A stretch of DNA of 46,499 bases, taken from assembly GCA_030837785.1 (NCBI GenBank), contig JAUQYA010000103.1:1-46499 (forward strand). The letters run 5' to 3'. Both the position numbers and the translations under genes were made by a program. Origin of the DNA: Albidovulum sp. GTDB lineage: Bacteria; Pseudomonadota; Alphaproteobacteria; Rhodobacterales; Rhodobacteraceae. Positions 17,622-26,175 of this stretch are shown piece after piece; the stretch's first letter is position 1; every line of letters begins with the position of its first letter. Below the pieces are notes generated by a model. That model was not told the DNA's origin and ran no database searches. It was given only the letters and a program-made list of their open reading frames with translations.

Positions 17622-20600
17622 GCAACCGTTCTCCTTCCGGATCGACGAAATGCGGCGATGTCACCCGCAGCCTTGTCAACTCCCCGCGCAGCGGGAACGC
17701 CGCGTCGATCTCTTCGCCGATCCGCGACGCGCCGCCCGCAACGAAGCCGAGCGCGATGGTGCGTCCCAGTTCCGGTGACCAGGTGACCGACGAGACGAAG
17801 CCGATGCCGTGGCCCATGTGGCCGCTGCCGTTGTCGGCGGTGAAATCGGCCGAGCCGGAATCGGACAGACGATCCGACAGGACCGGGGATCCTTTTGCGA
17901 ACGCCCTGCGGTAGCGCGCCGCCGGGTCGCAGAGGATGGCCCCGGCGCGCAAGGTACCGGTACCGTCCGCCAGTTCCAGGCCGACAAGCTGCGGACGCTT
18001 CGGATCGGCCATTCCCTCACGCTTGGCCAGCGCGCCGCCGAGGCACGGTTTTGCAGCGCTCGCCATCCCCGCCAGCCCGAGGTCGGCCAGCGTGGTGCGC
18101 CCGTCGAGTTCCGGCCCGGCGACATGGCCCTTCTCGGTTCTCAGCGCGCCGAGCGCCTCGACGCCGTAGACCGTGAGATCGAGATCGGAACCGCGGTCGC
18201 AGAGCATCTGCCACAGGTCCATCCCGTAGCCCGCCGGGGTATAGACCTCGTAGGCGCGTTCGCCCGAAAAGCTCACCCGCAGAATGCGCACCGGCAAGTC
18301 GCCCGCATGGCCATGCGCCACGCCCATGAACGGCAACGCCCCGTCCGACAGGTCGATATCGGTGACCACCCGGTCGAGCAGGTCGCGGCACTTCGGGCCG
18401 GCAACCGCCATCCCGGCCCACTGGCTGGTGACCGAGGTGACGTGCACCCTCAGATCGGGCCAGGCGGTCTGGAGCAGGAACTCCAGATGCGCCATCACCT
18501 TGCCCGCGCCCGCCGTGGTCGTGGTCATGAAGTAGTGGTGATCGGCGATGCGCGACACGGTGCCGTCGTCCAGCACGATCCCGTCGGGCCGCAGCATCAC
18601 GCCATAGCGCGCCTTGCCGACCTGCAGCTTCGAGAAGCCGTTGACATAGACGCGGTTCAGGAACTCGGCCGCATCCGGCCCCTGGACGTCGATCTTGCCG
18701 AGCGACGAGACATCGGTCAGCCCGACCGAACGACGCACCGCGGCGGATTCCCGGGCATAGGCGTCCCGGCGCGTTTCCCCCGGTTTGGGGAAATACCACG
18801 CCCGCAGCCAGAGCCCGGTCGTGGTGAGCGCGGCGCCATGTTCGTGATGCCAGTCGTGCATCGGGCTGCGCCGGATCGGGCGGAAGTGCAGCCCGGTCTC
18901 CGGCCCGGCCAGCGCGCCGACGGCGATCGGCCGGAACGGCGGCCGGTAGGTCGTGGTGCCGACCTCGCCGATCGCCCGGCCGCTAAGCCCGGCGAGGATG
19001 GCGAGCGCGTTGAGGTTGGAGGTCTTGCCCTGGTCGTTCGCCATCCCAAGGGTGGTGTAGCGCTTCAGATGCTCGACCGAGGCATAGCCCTCGCGGTGCG
19101 CGAGCACGATGTCGTCGGCGCCGACGTCGTGCTGGAGATCGACGAACATCTTGCCGGCGCGACCGTTGAGCGGCGCCGGGATCGTCCAGACCGGGGCGAT
19201 GGTGGCTTCATCGGCATCGGCAGGCAGATGCTCGGCGAGCGGGCGGCCTGGAACACCGAAAGCCCGACCGCACGCCTGGACTGCCGCCTGGGCCGCGGCC
19301 ACCCCGCTTTCGATGCAGGATCGCAGCGTGGTCTGGCCGGCGGCGCCGCCGGCGAGGTGAAACCCCTCCGGCACGTGGGCCGCGACCAGCATGGCCCGGT
19401 TACCGTCATAGGCCGGCTTGCAGCCGCGCTGCGCGAGCAGGTGCAGCGTCGGCGTCCAGCCGCCAGAGACCGCGAGAAGGTCGCAGGACAGGCGCTTGCG
19501 GGTGCGCGCGGCTTCGGGGCGCCCTGCGTCGAAGGGGACGATGTCGACACTGGTGACAGCCCGTTTGCCGTTGGCGCGCCCCACCGCGCAGCCGGAACGC
19601 ACCTCGATGCCGGCCCTGGCGGTCCGCGCCCGCAAGGCTTCGGGGATCACGGCGCGGATATCGACGATGCTGACATCCGCGCCGGACGCCCGCAGATCCT
19701 CGGCCGCGCCATAGGCGCTGTCGTTGTTGGTGAACACCACGACGCGGCGACCCGGCCGCACCGCGAAGCGGTTGACGTAGCAGCGCGCGGCAGCGGCCAG
19801 CATGACCCCCGGCAGGTCGTTGTTGGCAAAGACGATCGGCCGTTCGATCATGCCGGTCGACAGGATCACCCGCTCGGCCCGGACACGCCAGTAGCGTTGC
19901 CGCGGCTGGAATGGCGCGGGGACGGCGAGATGGTCGCCGACCCGTTCGAGAAGCCCGAAGGTCATGCCGTCATAGGCGCCGAAGGCACAGGTCCGCGTCA
20001 TCATCCGGACGGAAGGCAGCGCCGCCAGTTCGGCAAGCGTCGATTTCAGCCAGCCAACCGCTGCGTCGTCGCGGCAGCCGAGCATCGACCCGCCAAGCTC
20101 GGCATCGTCCTCGACCAGGATGACCCGCAGCCCACTGCGTCCCGCCGCAACCGCCGCCGCCAACCCCGCCGGGCCGCCGCCGACAACGAGGAGGTCGCAG
20201 AAGGCATGGGCCTTTTCATAATGGTCCGGATCGGGCGCAAAGGTCGGGTCGCCCATCCCCGCTGCCTTGCGGATGAAATGTTCATAGAGCATCCAGGCCC
20301 GCCGCGTCGGGCCCATGAAGGTCTTGTAGTAGAAGCCCGCTCCGAGCGCCTTGGGGAAATTTCCGACGACGCTCATCACGTCGTGGCGCAGCGACGGCCA
20401 GCGGTTCTGGCTATGCGCCTCGAGCCCGTCGAAAAGCTCGACCTTGGTCGCCGGAACGTTGGGTTCGTGGCGCCCCTCGCCGCGCAGCGTGACCAGCGCG
20501 TTCGGTTCCTCGATGCCGGCCGAGTAGATGCCCCGCGGCCGGTGATACTTGAAGCTGCGCCCGACCAGCGTCACCCCGTTCGCCAGAAGCGCCGAGGCGA

Positions 20601-20709
20601 GCGTGTCGCCTTCGTAGCCGCCGTAGGACCGTCCATCGAAGCGGAAGGAGATCGGCCGCGATCTGTTGATCCGCCCGCCCGCGGCGAGCCTTCGTGCCTG
20701 CCCGGTCAT
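17614..20709 (-). CDS. soxA: Sarcosine oxidase alpha subunit
   Basis: A 1031-residue subunit, close to the usual length. The N-terminal ferredoxin-like domain has GDTLASALLANG and GRSFKYHRPRGIYSAG. A NAD-binding Rossmann region follows, with LLVVGGGPAGLAAAVAAG near 173-190. The C-terminal half (about 620-1020) is a T-protein-like folate domain (GLTDVSSLGKIDVQGPDAAEFLNRV, then YEVYTPAGYGMDLWQML). In the complex, sarcosine is demethylated to glycine in the beta subunit. The methyl carbon is delivered to tetrahydrofolate in alpha as 5,10-methylene-THF, with hydrogen peroxide as by-product. It overlaps soxD by 4 bp. Some relatives act on other N-methyl amino acids, so exact substrate preference is inferred. 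Confidence 0.93.
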   Translation of the reverse strand: MTGQARRLAAGGRINRSRPISFRFDGRSYGGYEGDTLASALLANGVTLVGRSFKYHRPRGIYSAGIEEPNALVTLRGEGRHEPNVPATKVELFDGLEAHSQNRWPSLRHDVMSVVGNFPKALGAGFYYKTFMGPTRRAWMLYEHFIRKAAGMGDPTFAPDPDHYEKAHAFCDLLVVGGGPAGLAAAVAAGRSGLRVILVEDDAELGGSMLGCRDDAAVGWLKSTLAELAALPSVRMMTRTCAFGAYDGMTFGLLERVGDHLAVPAPFQPRQRYWRVRAERVILSTGMIERPIVFANNDLPGVMLAAAARCYVNRFAVRPGRRVVVFTNNDSAYGAAEDLRASGADVSIVDIRAVIPEALRARTARAGIEVRSGCAVGRANGKRAVTSVDIVPFDAGRPEAARTRKRLSCDLLAVSGGWTPTLHLLAQRGCKPAYDGNRAMLVAAHVPEGFHLAGGAAGQTTLRSCIESGVAAAQAAVQACGRAFGVPGRPLAEHLPADADEATIAPVWTIPAPLNGRAGKMFVDLQHDVGADDIVLAHREGYASVEHLKRYTTLGMANDQGKTSNLNALAILAGLSGRAIGEVGTTTYRPPFRPIAVGALAGPETGLHFRPIRRSPMHDWHHEHGAALTTTGLWLRAWYFPKPGETRRDAYARESAAVRRSVGLTDVSSLGKIDVQGPDAAEFLNRVYVNGFSKLQVGKARYGVMLRPDGIVLDDGTVSRIADHHYFMTTTTAGAGKVMAHLEFLLQTAWPDLRVHVTSVTSQWAGMAVAGPKCRDLLDRVVTDIDLSDGALPFMGVAHGHAGDLPVRILRVSFSGERAYEVYTPAGYGMDLWQMLCDRGSDLDLTVYGVEALGALRTEKGHVAGPELDGRTTLADLGLAGMASAAKPCLGGALAKREGMADPKRPQLVGLELADGTGTLRAGAILCDPAARYRRAFAKGSPVLSDRLSDSGSADFTADNGSGHMGHGIGFVSSVTWSPELGRTIALGFVAGGASRIGEEIDAAFPLRGELTRLRVTSPHFVDPEGERLHA

Positions 20710-20999
20710 GCCACTTCCACCTGCTTTTCCTCTGTCGCGGGAAGCGCTTCACGCGCCGGACGAACCGACATCACCGCATGCGTAACCGTATGGCGCACCA
20801 CCCTGAGCCACTGCCGGCAGCCGTGCTGGTGCTGCCAGAACTCGGCATGCTCGCCCTTGGGGTTGTCGCGAAAGAAGACGTAGTCGACCCAGTTGTCCAT
20901 GTCGTCGTCAAGTGCCGGCATCTTCTGGCTCGCATCACCGCCATAGAGGAACTCGACGTAATCCCTTTCGCCGCAATAGGGGCAGGCCAGTCTCAGCAT
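20706..20999 (-). CDS. soxD: Sarcosine oxidase delta subunit
   Basis: A 97-residue zinc-binding subunit. It begins MLRLACPYCGERDYVEFLYGGDA, with Cys6 and Cys9, and continues to HQHGCRQWLRVVRHTVTH, which supplies the remaining ligands. The central segment NWVDYVFFRDNPKGEHAEFWQH is characteristic of SoxD. It stabilises the alpha/beta assembly. The stop overlaps the soxA start as ATGA, and soxB ends 12 bp upstream. Confidence 0.95.
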   Translation of the reverse strand: MLRLACPYCGERDYVEFLYGGDASQKMPALDDDMDNWVDYVFFRDNPKGEHAEFWQHQHGCRQWLRVVRHTVTHAVMSVRPAREALPATEEKQVEVA

Positions 21000-21011
21000 C
21001 GTTGCGTCCTT

Positions 21012-22268
21012 TCAGTGCGCCCAGGGGGTCGGCCCCATGCCCTTCTCGTCGAGCTGGTGGCCGCGATGGAAGCGGTCGAGGGTGAACCGTGCGTTCAAGG
21101 GATGGGGCTGGTCGTTGGCGATGGTATGGGCAAAGCACCAGCCGCTGGCGGGCGTCGCCTTGAAGCCGCCGTAGCACCAGCCGCCGTTGATATAGAGCCC
21201 GTCGACCGGCGCCTTGCAGATGATCGGGCTGCCGTCCATCGTCATGTCCATCACCCCCGCCCAGTGCCGTAGAAGCTGGAGCCGCGACACCAATGGCACC
21301 AGCGCCTTGGCCGCGGCCATGGTTTCCTCGACAACCGGCAGGTCGCCGCGCTGGCCGTAGGAATTGTGGCCGTCGAGATCGCCACCCATCACCAGCCCGC
21401 CCTTGTCGGACTGCGAGATGTAGAAGTGCACCGCGCCGAAGGCGACGACGCAGTCGATCACCGGCTTGATCGCCTCGGTCACGAAGGCCTGGAGGATATG
21501 GGTTTCGATCGGCAGCCGGAGCCCGGCCTTGGCGGCAAGCTGGCCGGTGTGTCCGGCGACTGCCAGTCCCACCTTCTTCGCCCGGATCGGCCCCCGCGTG
21601 GTTTCCACCCCGACGATGCGGCCCTGTTCCCGGATATAGCCGGTGACCTCGCAGTTCTGGATGATGTCGACCCCGCGCGCATCGGCGCCGCGGGCATAGC
21701 CCCAGGCCACCGCGTCGTGACGGGCGGTGCCGGCACGCTGCTGCCAGAGCCCGCCGTGGATCGGGAAGCGCGCATTGTCAGAATAGTCGAGGATCGGCAC
21801 CCGGCGCTGGACTTCCTCGCGCGGCAGAAGCTCGGCGTCGATGCCGTTCATCCGCATGATGTTGCCGCGCCGCGCCAGCGCGTCCATCTGCGCCGGCGAA
21901 TGGCCGAGGTTGAGCTGCCCGCGCGGCGAGTACATGACGTTGAAGTTCAGGTCGCGGCTCATCCCCTCCCACAGCTTCATCGAATGCTCGTAGAAGGCGG
22001 TATTCCCGTCGATCATGTAGTTCGACCGGATGATGGTGGTGTTTCGCCCGGTGTTGCCGCCGCCGATATAGCCCTTCTCGATCACCGCGATATTGGTGAT
22101 GCCGTGGTTCTTCGCCAGGTAGTAGGCGGTGGCGAGCCCGTGGCCGCCGCCGCCGATGATGACGACGTCATAGGCGGGCTTCGGCGGGGCGTCGCGCCAG
22201 GCGCGGGTCCAGCCGGTGTTGCCGCGCAGCGCCTCGCGGAAGAGGCTGAAGGCCGAGTAGTGGGTCAT
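21012..22268 (-). CDS. soxB: Sarcosine oxidase beta subunit
   Basis: A 418-residue flavoprotein of the DAO family. It has the FAD Rossmann motif VVIIGGGGHGLATAYYLA near 35-52 and the segment IGGGNTGRNTTIIRSNYM typical of heterotetrameric sarcosine oxidase beta. It holds the substrate-oxidising FAD and a covalently attached FMN in this enzyme class. The C-terminal part includes AGVMDMTMDGSPIICKAPVDGLYINGGWCYGGFKATPASG, the conserved substrate and flavin region. The gene is separated from the carbamoylase gene by 65 bp that contains a strong hairpin, so soxBDAG may be tuned independently of the upstream enzymes. Confidence 0.94.
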   Translation of the reverse strand: MTHYSAFSLFREALRGNTGWTRAWRDAPPKPAYDVVIIGGGGHGLATAYYLAKNHGITNIAVIEKGYIGGGNTGRNTTIIRSNYMIDGNTAFYEHSMKLWEGMSRDLNFNVMYSPRGQLNLGHSPAQMDALARRGNIMRMNGIDAELLPREEVQRRVPILDYSDNARFPIHGGLWQQRAGTARHDAVAWGYARGADARGVDIIQNCEVTGYIREQGRIVGVETTRGPIRAKKVGLAVAGHTGQLAAKAGLRLPIETHILQAFVTEAIKPVIDCVVAFGAVHFYISQSDKGGLVMGGDLDGHNSYGQRGDLPVVEETMAAAKALVPLVSRLQLLRHWAGVMDMTMDGSPIICKAPVDGLYINGGWCYGGFKATPASGWCFAHTIANDQPHPLNARFTLDRFHRGHQLDEKGMGPTPWAH

Positions 22269-22295
22269 GGTCCTGTCCGGTCGGGATCGGAACGG

Positions 22296-22321
22296 GCCCC
22301 GCGGCGGTCGTGCCGCGGGGC
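22296..22321 (-). terminator. Intra-operon GC hairpin between carbamoylase gene and soxB
   Basis: A perfect 10-bp inverted repeat, GCCCCGCGGC and GCCGCGGGGC, with a 6-nt loop lies in the 65-bp gap. There is no T run after it. It could act as a partial terminator or protect the 3' end of the upstream transcript, giving different levels of carbamoylase and sarcosine oxidase. Confidence 0.5.
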
Positions 22322-22333
22322 GCCTGCGGCCTG

Positions 22334-23206
22334 TCAGCCGACGAGGGCGTCGTAGGTGGGATTGTAGTATTTCATCCAGAAGTCGCCGCGCATGTCGCGC
22401 AGGGTCGGCACCTTGATCCGCGCCTCGTCGACCTTGGCGAGGTCGAGGTCGGCCATGATCACGGCATTCTCCTGCTTGCCGCCGGTGGCCAGCACCTCGC
22501 CCATCGGGTCGACGATCATGCTTTCGCCGAAGTAGTCGTTGACGCCTTCCTTGCCGATCCGGTTCGAGTAGACGCAGAACATGCCGTTGTCGACCGCCCG
22601 CATCACGTTGAGGTTGCCCCAGTGCACGCCGTGGGCGTAGCCGGGCGCGGCGGTCGGGCAGAACATCACCTCGGCACCGAGCATGGCGAGAATACGCGCG
22701 GTCTCGGGATAGCGGCGGTCATGGCAGATGATGGTGCCGAACTTGGCATAGGGCTCGAAGGTGGTCTCGTGCACCTTGAAGTCCTGGCCGGCGCGGAAAT
22801 ACATCTTCTCCAGCGCCTGGACGCCCGCCACCTGGGTCTTGCGGTAGGTGCCGACGATGGTTCCCTCCGGGCCGATCGTCGCCGAGGAATTGTAGTAGAT
22901 GCCGGGATGCGCCTTCTCGAACAGCGGGAAGATGACGTAGTTGCCGTATTTCTTGGTCAGCTTGGCGACCTCGTTGGTGCTGTAGCCCGGGATCGTCTCG
23001 GCCTCCTTGAAGAGGTCGTTGTCTTTCTGGCCGTAGCAGCGGTCATAGTCGGTGGTGCAAAGCTCGGTCGCCAGGATGATCTGCGCGCCCTTCTTCGACG
23101 CCTCCTCGATCAGCGGCAGCGTCCGCTGCTCCATCTTCTCCTTGATCGAGGCCCGCGGCATCGCTTTTTCCTGAAGCGCCGCGACTGTCAAAGTTCTGGT
23201 TGCCAT
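22334..23206 (-). CDS. Nitrilase-superfamily carbon-nitrogen hydrolase, probable N-carbamoyl amino acid amidohydrolase
   Basis: A 290-residue enzyme with the complete nitrilase-fold triad: Glu48 (ATELCTTDY), Lys123 (TYRKTQV) and Cys161 (IICHDRRYPE). Members near this one remove the carbamoyl group from N-carbamoyl amino acids, beta-ureidopropionate or N-carbamoylputrescine, releasing CO2 and ammonia. It lies between a hydantoinase gene and soxBDAG. A carbamoylase here would turn the hydantoinase product (for example N-carbamoylsarcosine) into sarcosine, the next enzyme's substrate. It has a strong ribosome site (AAGGAG) before ATG 23206. Known N-carbamoylsarcosine amidohydrolases belong to the isochorismatase-like fold, so this would be a non-homologous replacement. 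That role is inference. Confidence 0.82.
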   Translation of the reverse strand: MATRTLTVAALQEKAMPRASIKEKMEQRTLPLIEEASKKGAQIILATELCTTDYDRCYGQKDNDLFKEAETIPGYSTNEVAKLTKKYGNYVIFPLFEKAHPGIYYNSSATIGPEGTIVGTYRKTQVAGVQALEKMYFRAGQDFKVHETTFEPYAKFGTIICHDRRYPETARILAMLGAEVMFCPTAAPGYAHGVHWGNLNVMRAVDNGMFCVYSNRIGKEGVNDYFGESMIVDPMGEVLATGGKQENAVIMADLDLAKVDEARIKVPTLRDMRGDFWMKYYNPTYDALVG

Positions 23207-23248
23207 CTCGTTTCTCCTTGGTGTGTCTCTATCAGTGGTTGTCGAAGG

Positions 23249-24628
23249 TCAGGCCGGATCGGCCCGGAGGAATTGCGCGCGGCCCTTCCTGGCCTTCAAC
23301 TCGCCGTCCTCAAGCAGGATCTCGCCGCGCTGGATGACGATCTCCGGCGCACCCAGCACGGTGCGGTTCTCGTACATCGTGTAGTCGGTGTTGACGTGCT
23401 GGTTCGCCGCCGTGATCGTGTGTTGCTTCATCGGGTCGAAGATCAGCACGTCGCCGTCGGCCCCGGGCTGGAGCACGCCCTTGCGCGGAAAGATCCCGAA
23501 AATCTTCGCCGGCTTCTCGCACATGATCTCGACCAGTCGGCAGAGACTGACCTGGCGGCGGTTGACGCCTTCGTCATAGGTCACGGTGAACATCGTCTCC
23601 TGCCCCGGCAGCCCGGCCGGCGCCTTGAAGACATCACCGAAGCGCGGTTCCTTCTTGGCGATCAGGTGCCCACCGGTGTCGGCGCCGACGACATCGACCT
23701 TGCCGTCGATGATCGCCTGCCAGAGCGCGTCGATATGCTCCTTCTCGCGCAGGGGTGGACTGACCTTGGCCAGCGAGCCGAGCTTGAGCATCTCTTCGTT
23801 GGTCAGCGTCAGGTAGTGGGTGCAGGTCTCGGTGTAGATCGGCGCCCCGCCCCAGGCCTTGAACATCCCGATGACGTCGAGCGCCTCTCTGGTGCTGACG
23901 TGGACGACATACATCGGGCAGTCGAGCACCTTGGCGAAGCTGAGGATGCGGAAGGTGGCCTCGGCCTCGGTGATCGCCGGGCGCGAGGGGGCGTAGTATT
24001 CCGGCCCGGTCTTGCCCTCGGCGGTGAAGCGATCCTCGAGGAAGTCACAGAGATCGCCGTTCTCGGCATGGACGCAGAACAGCCCGCCGTTCTCCTTCAG
24101 CACGCTGAGGATGCGCATGAGATCGGCGTCGCTGAGGAACATCCCGCGCTTGCGGTAGGCCATGAAGCCCTTGAAGGATCGCACGCCCTTGGCGCAGATC
24201 TGCGGAATGGTGGTCTCCAGATCCGCCAGGTCGGAGGCGACGAGGCTGCAATGCAGCCCGAAGTCGATGACCGAATCGCGCGCGCCCTCCTCCATGAAGT
24301 AGTTCACCGCGTCGAGAAGGTTGCCCTCGACCCCCCAGGCCTTCACGGCGCCGATATAGGGGATCAGCGTGGTGATGCCCCCATAGACCGCCGCCCGCGA
24401 CAGGGTTTCGAGCCGGTCGGCATAGACCGGATGCAGGTGCGCCTCGACGATGCCCGGCAGGACGTATTTGCCTGTCGCGTCTATGGTCCTCTTCGCTTTC
24501 CTGCCGCTCCCCGGCGTCTCGATGCTGTCGACCAGGCCGTTCCGGATGAAGACATCCGCCAGCTTCATCTCCTTGCTGCTGACCAGCACGCCGCCCTTGA
24601 TCTGGATGTCGCAATCGTCCGTTGTCAT
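23249..24628 (-). CDS. Dihydropyrimidinase/hydantoinase-family cyclic amidohydrolase
   Basis: A 459-residue TIM-barrel amidohydrolase. All six binuclear metal ligands of the family can be placed: His64 and His66 (EAHLHP), the carboxylated Lys153 (SFKGFMAYR), His187 (VHAEN), His243 (VVHVST) and Asp317 (GADTGG). Spacing is close to D-hydantoinases. It also has ETCTHYL near 267-273 and the C-terminal KIFGIFPRKGVLQPGADGDVLIFDP. It opens a cyclic imide such as hydantoin or dihydropyrimidine to the N-carbamoyl acid. The HLHP motif differs from the HTH of typical enzymes, so the pocket may suit another ring. I chose ATG 24628; the frame upstream lacks similarity. There is no dihydropyrimidine dehydrogenase nearby, which favours a hydantoin-type substrate. 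Confidence 0.88.
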   Translation of the reverse strand: MTTDDCDIQIKGGVLVSSKEMKLADVFIRNGLVDSIETPGSGRKAKRTIDATGKYVLPGIVEAHLHPVYADRLETLSRAAVYGGITTLIPYIGAVKAWGVEGNLLDAVNYFMEEGARDSVIDFGLHCSLVASDLADLETTIPQICAKGVRSFKGFMAYRKRGMFLSDADLMRILSVLKENGGLFCVHAENGDLCDFLEDRFTAEGKTGPEYYAPSRPAITEAEATFRILSFAKVLDCPMYVVHVSTREALDVIGMFKAWGGAPIYTETCTHYLTLTNEEMLKLGSLAKVSPPLREKEHIDALWQAIIDGKVDVVGADTGGHLIAKKEPRFGDVFKAPAGLPGQETMFTVTYDEGVNRRQVSLCRLVEIMCEKPAKIFGIFPRKGVLQPGADGDVLIFDPMKQHTITAANQHVNTDYTMYENRTVLGAPEIVIQRGEILLEDGELKARKGRAQFLRADPA

Positions 24629-24774
24629 CGTGTCGTCCCTCTTGCGCCAAGGTCCCGGCCTGGGCGCGGTAGCCATTACCTGCCGCGCCTTGCCGGCAAG
24701 CCTCTCTCCTGCCCGGAAAGCGGTTTTCGCTTTGGGTCAGGTCGGTCTGTCCGGTCGCGATGGTCTGCCGGCGC

Positions 24775-25269
24775 CTATTCCGCCGGCAGAAGAAAGTCTT
24801 TCGTTTCGTATTTTCCGGCCCCCATCACCGCCTTGGCGATGCTGGCGTAACCGGTGCAACGGCAAAGCTGGCCGCGCATGTGGGTCCGCACCTCGTCCTC
24901 GGTCGGGTTGGGATTCTCGTCGAGCAGTGTGCGCCCGATCATGATCATCCCCGGCGTGCAGTAGCCGCACTGCACCGCGTTGTTGTCGAGGAACGACCGT
25001 TGCAGCGGATCGAGCTCGCGCCCCTTGGCGAGGCCCTCGATCGTCACCACTTCGCAGCCCTCGGCCTCGACCGCGAGCTTGAGGCAGGACAGCACCGGCT
25101 TGCCGTCGACATGGACGGTGCAGGCGCCGCATTCGCCGATACCGCAGCCGTATTTGGTGCCGGTCAGCTTTTCCTGCTCGCGGATGACGTTCAGCAGCAA
25201 CTCGTTGGCCTCGACCGCAAATTCCCGCGGCGTGCCGTTAAGCGTGAAACGGACGATCTGCTTGGTCAT
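24775..25269 (-). CDS. Molybdenum hydroxylase system 2, [2Fe-2S] subunit
   Basis: A 164-residue two-cluster iron-sulphur subunit. Cluster one has Cys42, Cys47, Cys50 and Cys62 (CGIGECGACTVHVDG then SC). Cluster two has Cys101, Cys104 (CGYC), Cys136 and Cys138 (CRC). It transfers electrons between the Mo and FAD subunits. It overlaps the FAD-subunit stop by 4 bp (ATGA). A 146-bp gap separates it from the hydantoinase gene; that gap contains a short AAAGCG/CGCTTT hairpin at 24717-24733. Confidence 0.93.
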   Translation of the reverse strand: MTKQIVRFTLNGTPREFAVEANELLLNVIREQEKLTGTKYGCGIGECGACTVHVDGKPVLSCLKLAVEAEGCEVVTIEGLAKGRELDPLQRSFLDNNAVQCGYCTPGMIMIGRTLLDENPNPTEDEVRTHMRGQLCRCTGYASIAKAVMGAGKYETKDFLLPAE

Positions 25270-26165
25270 TTCGGGGCTCCTTTCCCGGCGCGGTGCCAGG
25301 CTGTTTGCAGGGCGTCGCGGACGATGGTCCGGGCGACTTGCCGGCGATAGCTTTCGGAGGCGCGGACATCCGAGATCGGGTTGATGTCGGCCGCGACGAT
25401 CTCGGCCGCCGCAGCAAAGGCATCCGTGGTTCCGTCGGCTCCGACGAGCGCCGCCTCGGCCCGCGCGATGCGGATCGGCGTCGGCGCCACCGAGCCGAGC
25501 GCGATCCGGCAGCCGGTGACCTTGCCGCCATCGCGCGTCACCGATACCGCCGCGCAGACCTGCGAGATGTCTGCCACCACGCGCGAGACCTTCAGGAAGG
25601 CGCTACCGGTGCCCGCCGCAGGCTTCGGCACCGCCACCGCGGTGACGATCTCGCCCGGCTTGAGCACCGTCTTGCCGGGGCCGGTGAAGAATTCGGCCAG
25701 TGGCACCGTACGCTCCGACCGCACCGACCTGACGATCACGCCGGCGTCATGGACAAGCAGCGCGGGGGCGGTGTCGGCGGCGGGCGAGGCGTTGCACAGA
25801 TTGCCTCCGATCGTGCCCATGAACATGATCGACACCGTGCTGAAGGCGTTGCAGGCCTCGCGCAGTGCCGGCAACTGTGCGCCGATTTCCGGCGACTTGC
25901 TGATCGCCCAGATCGTGGTTGCCGCACCGATCGTCAGGCTGTCGCCGGCGGCGATGCCTTCGAGCTCCTTCACGCCGGCAAGGCTGATCACCAGGTCAGG
26001 GCGGAGCCGCTCCATCTTCATCTGCACGAGAAGGTCGGTGCCCCCGGCGAGAAGACGCGCGCCGGGGCCATGCTCCTTCATCAGGGCGAAGGCTTCGGCA
26101 AGGCTCGCCGGCCGCGCGAACGCGAACTCGGGTGCAAGGATGCGGGTATTGGTGTTCATATACAT
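25266..26165 (-). CDS. Molybdenum hydroxylase system 2, FAD-binding subunit
   Basis: A 299-residue CoxM/XdhB-type subunit with LLAGGTDLLVQMKM near 38-51, GTIGGNLCNASPAADTAPALL near 115-135 and a C-terminal CO-dehydrogenase-flavoprotein domain. Start ATG 26165 is supported by TGAGG eight bases upstream; a second in-frame ATG follows two codons later. The gene starts 10 bp after the large-subunit stop, so in system 2 the order is Mo, FAD, 2Fe-2S, whereas system 1 has FAD, 2Fe-2S, Mo. The two systems are therefore not a recent tandem duplication. Confidence 0.92.
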   Translation of the reverse strand: MYMNTNTRILAPEFAFARPASLAEAFALMKEHGPGARLLAGGTDLLVQMKMERLRPDLVISLAGVKELEGIAAGDSLTIGAATTIWAISKSPEIGAQLPALREACNAFSTVSIMFMGTIGGNLCNASPAADTAPALLVHDAGVIVRSVRSERTVPLAEFFTGPGKTVLKPGEIVTAVAVPKPAAGTGSAFLKVSRVVADISQVCAAVSVTRDGGKVTGCRIALGSVAPTPIRIARAEAALVGADGTTDAFAAAAEIVAADINPISDVRASESYRRQVARTIVRDALQTAWHRAGKGAPK

Positions 26166-26175
26166 CTTGAGAACC

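Noticed and set aside
22334..24628. Reductive pyrimidine degradation (PydB/PydC)
   Set aside because: The hydrolase pair alone would fit, but no dihydropyrimidine dehydrogenase (PydA/PydX) is nearby, and the operon continues into sarcosine oxidase rather than beta-alanine use.
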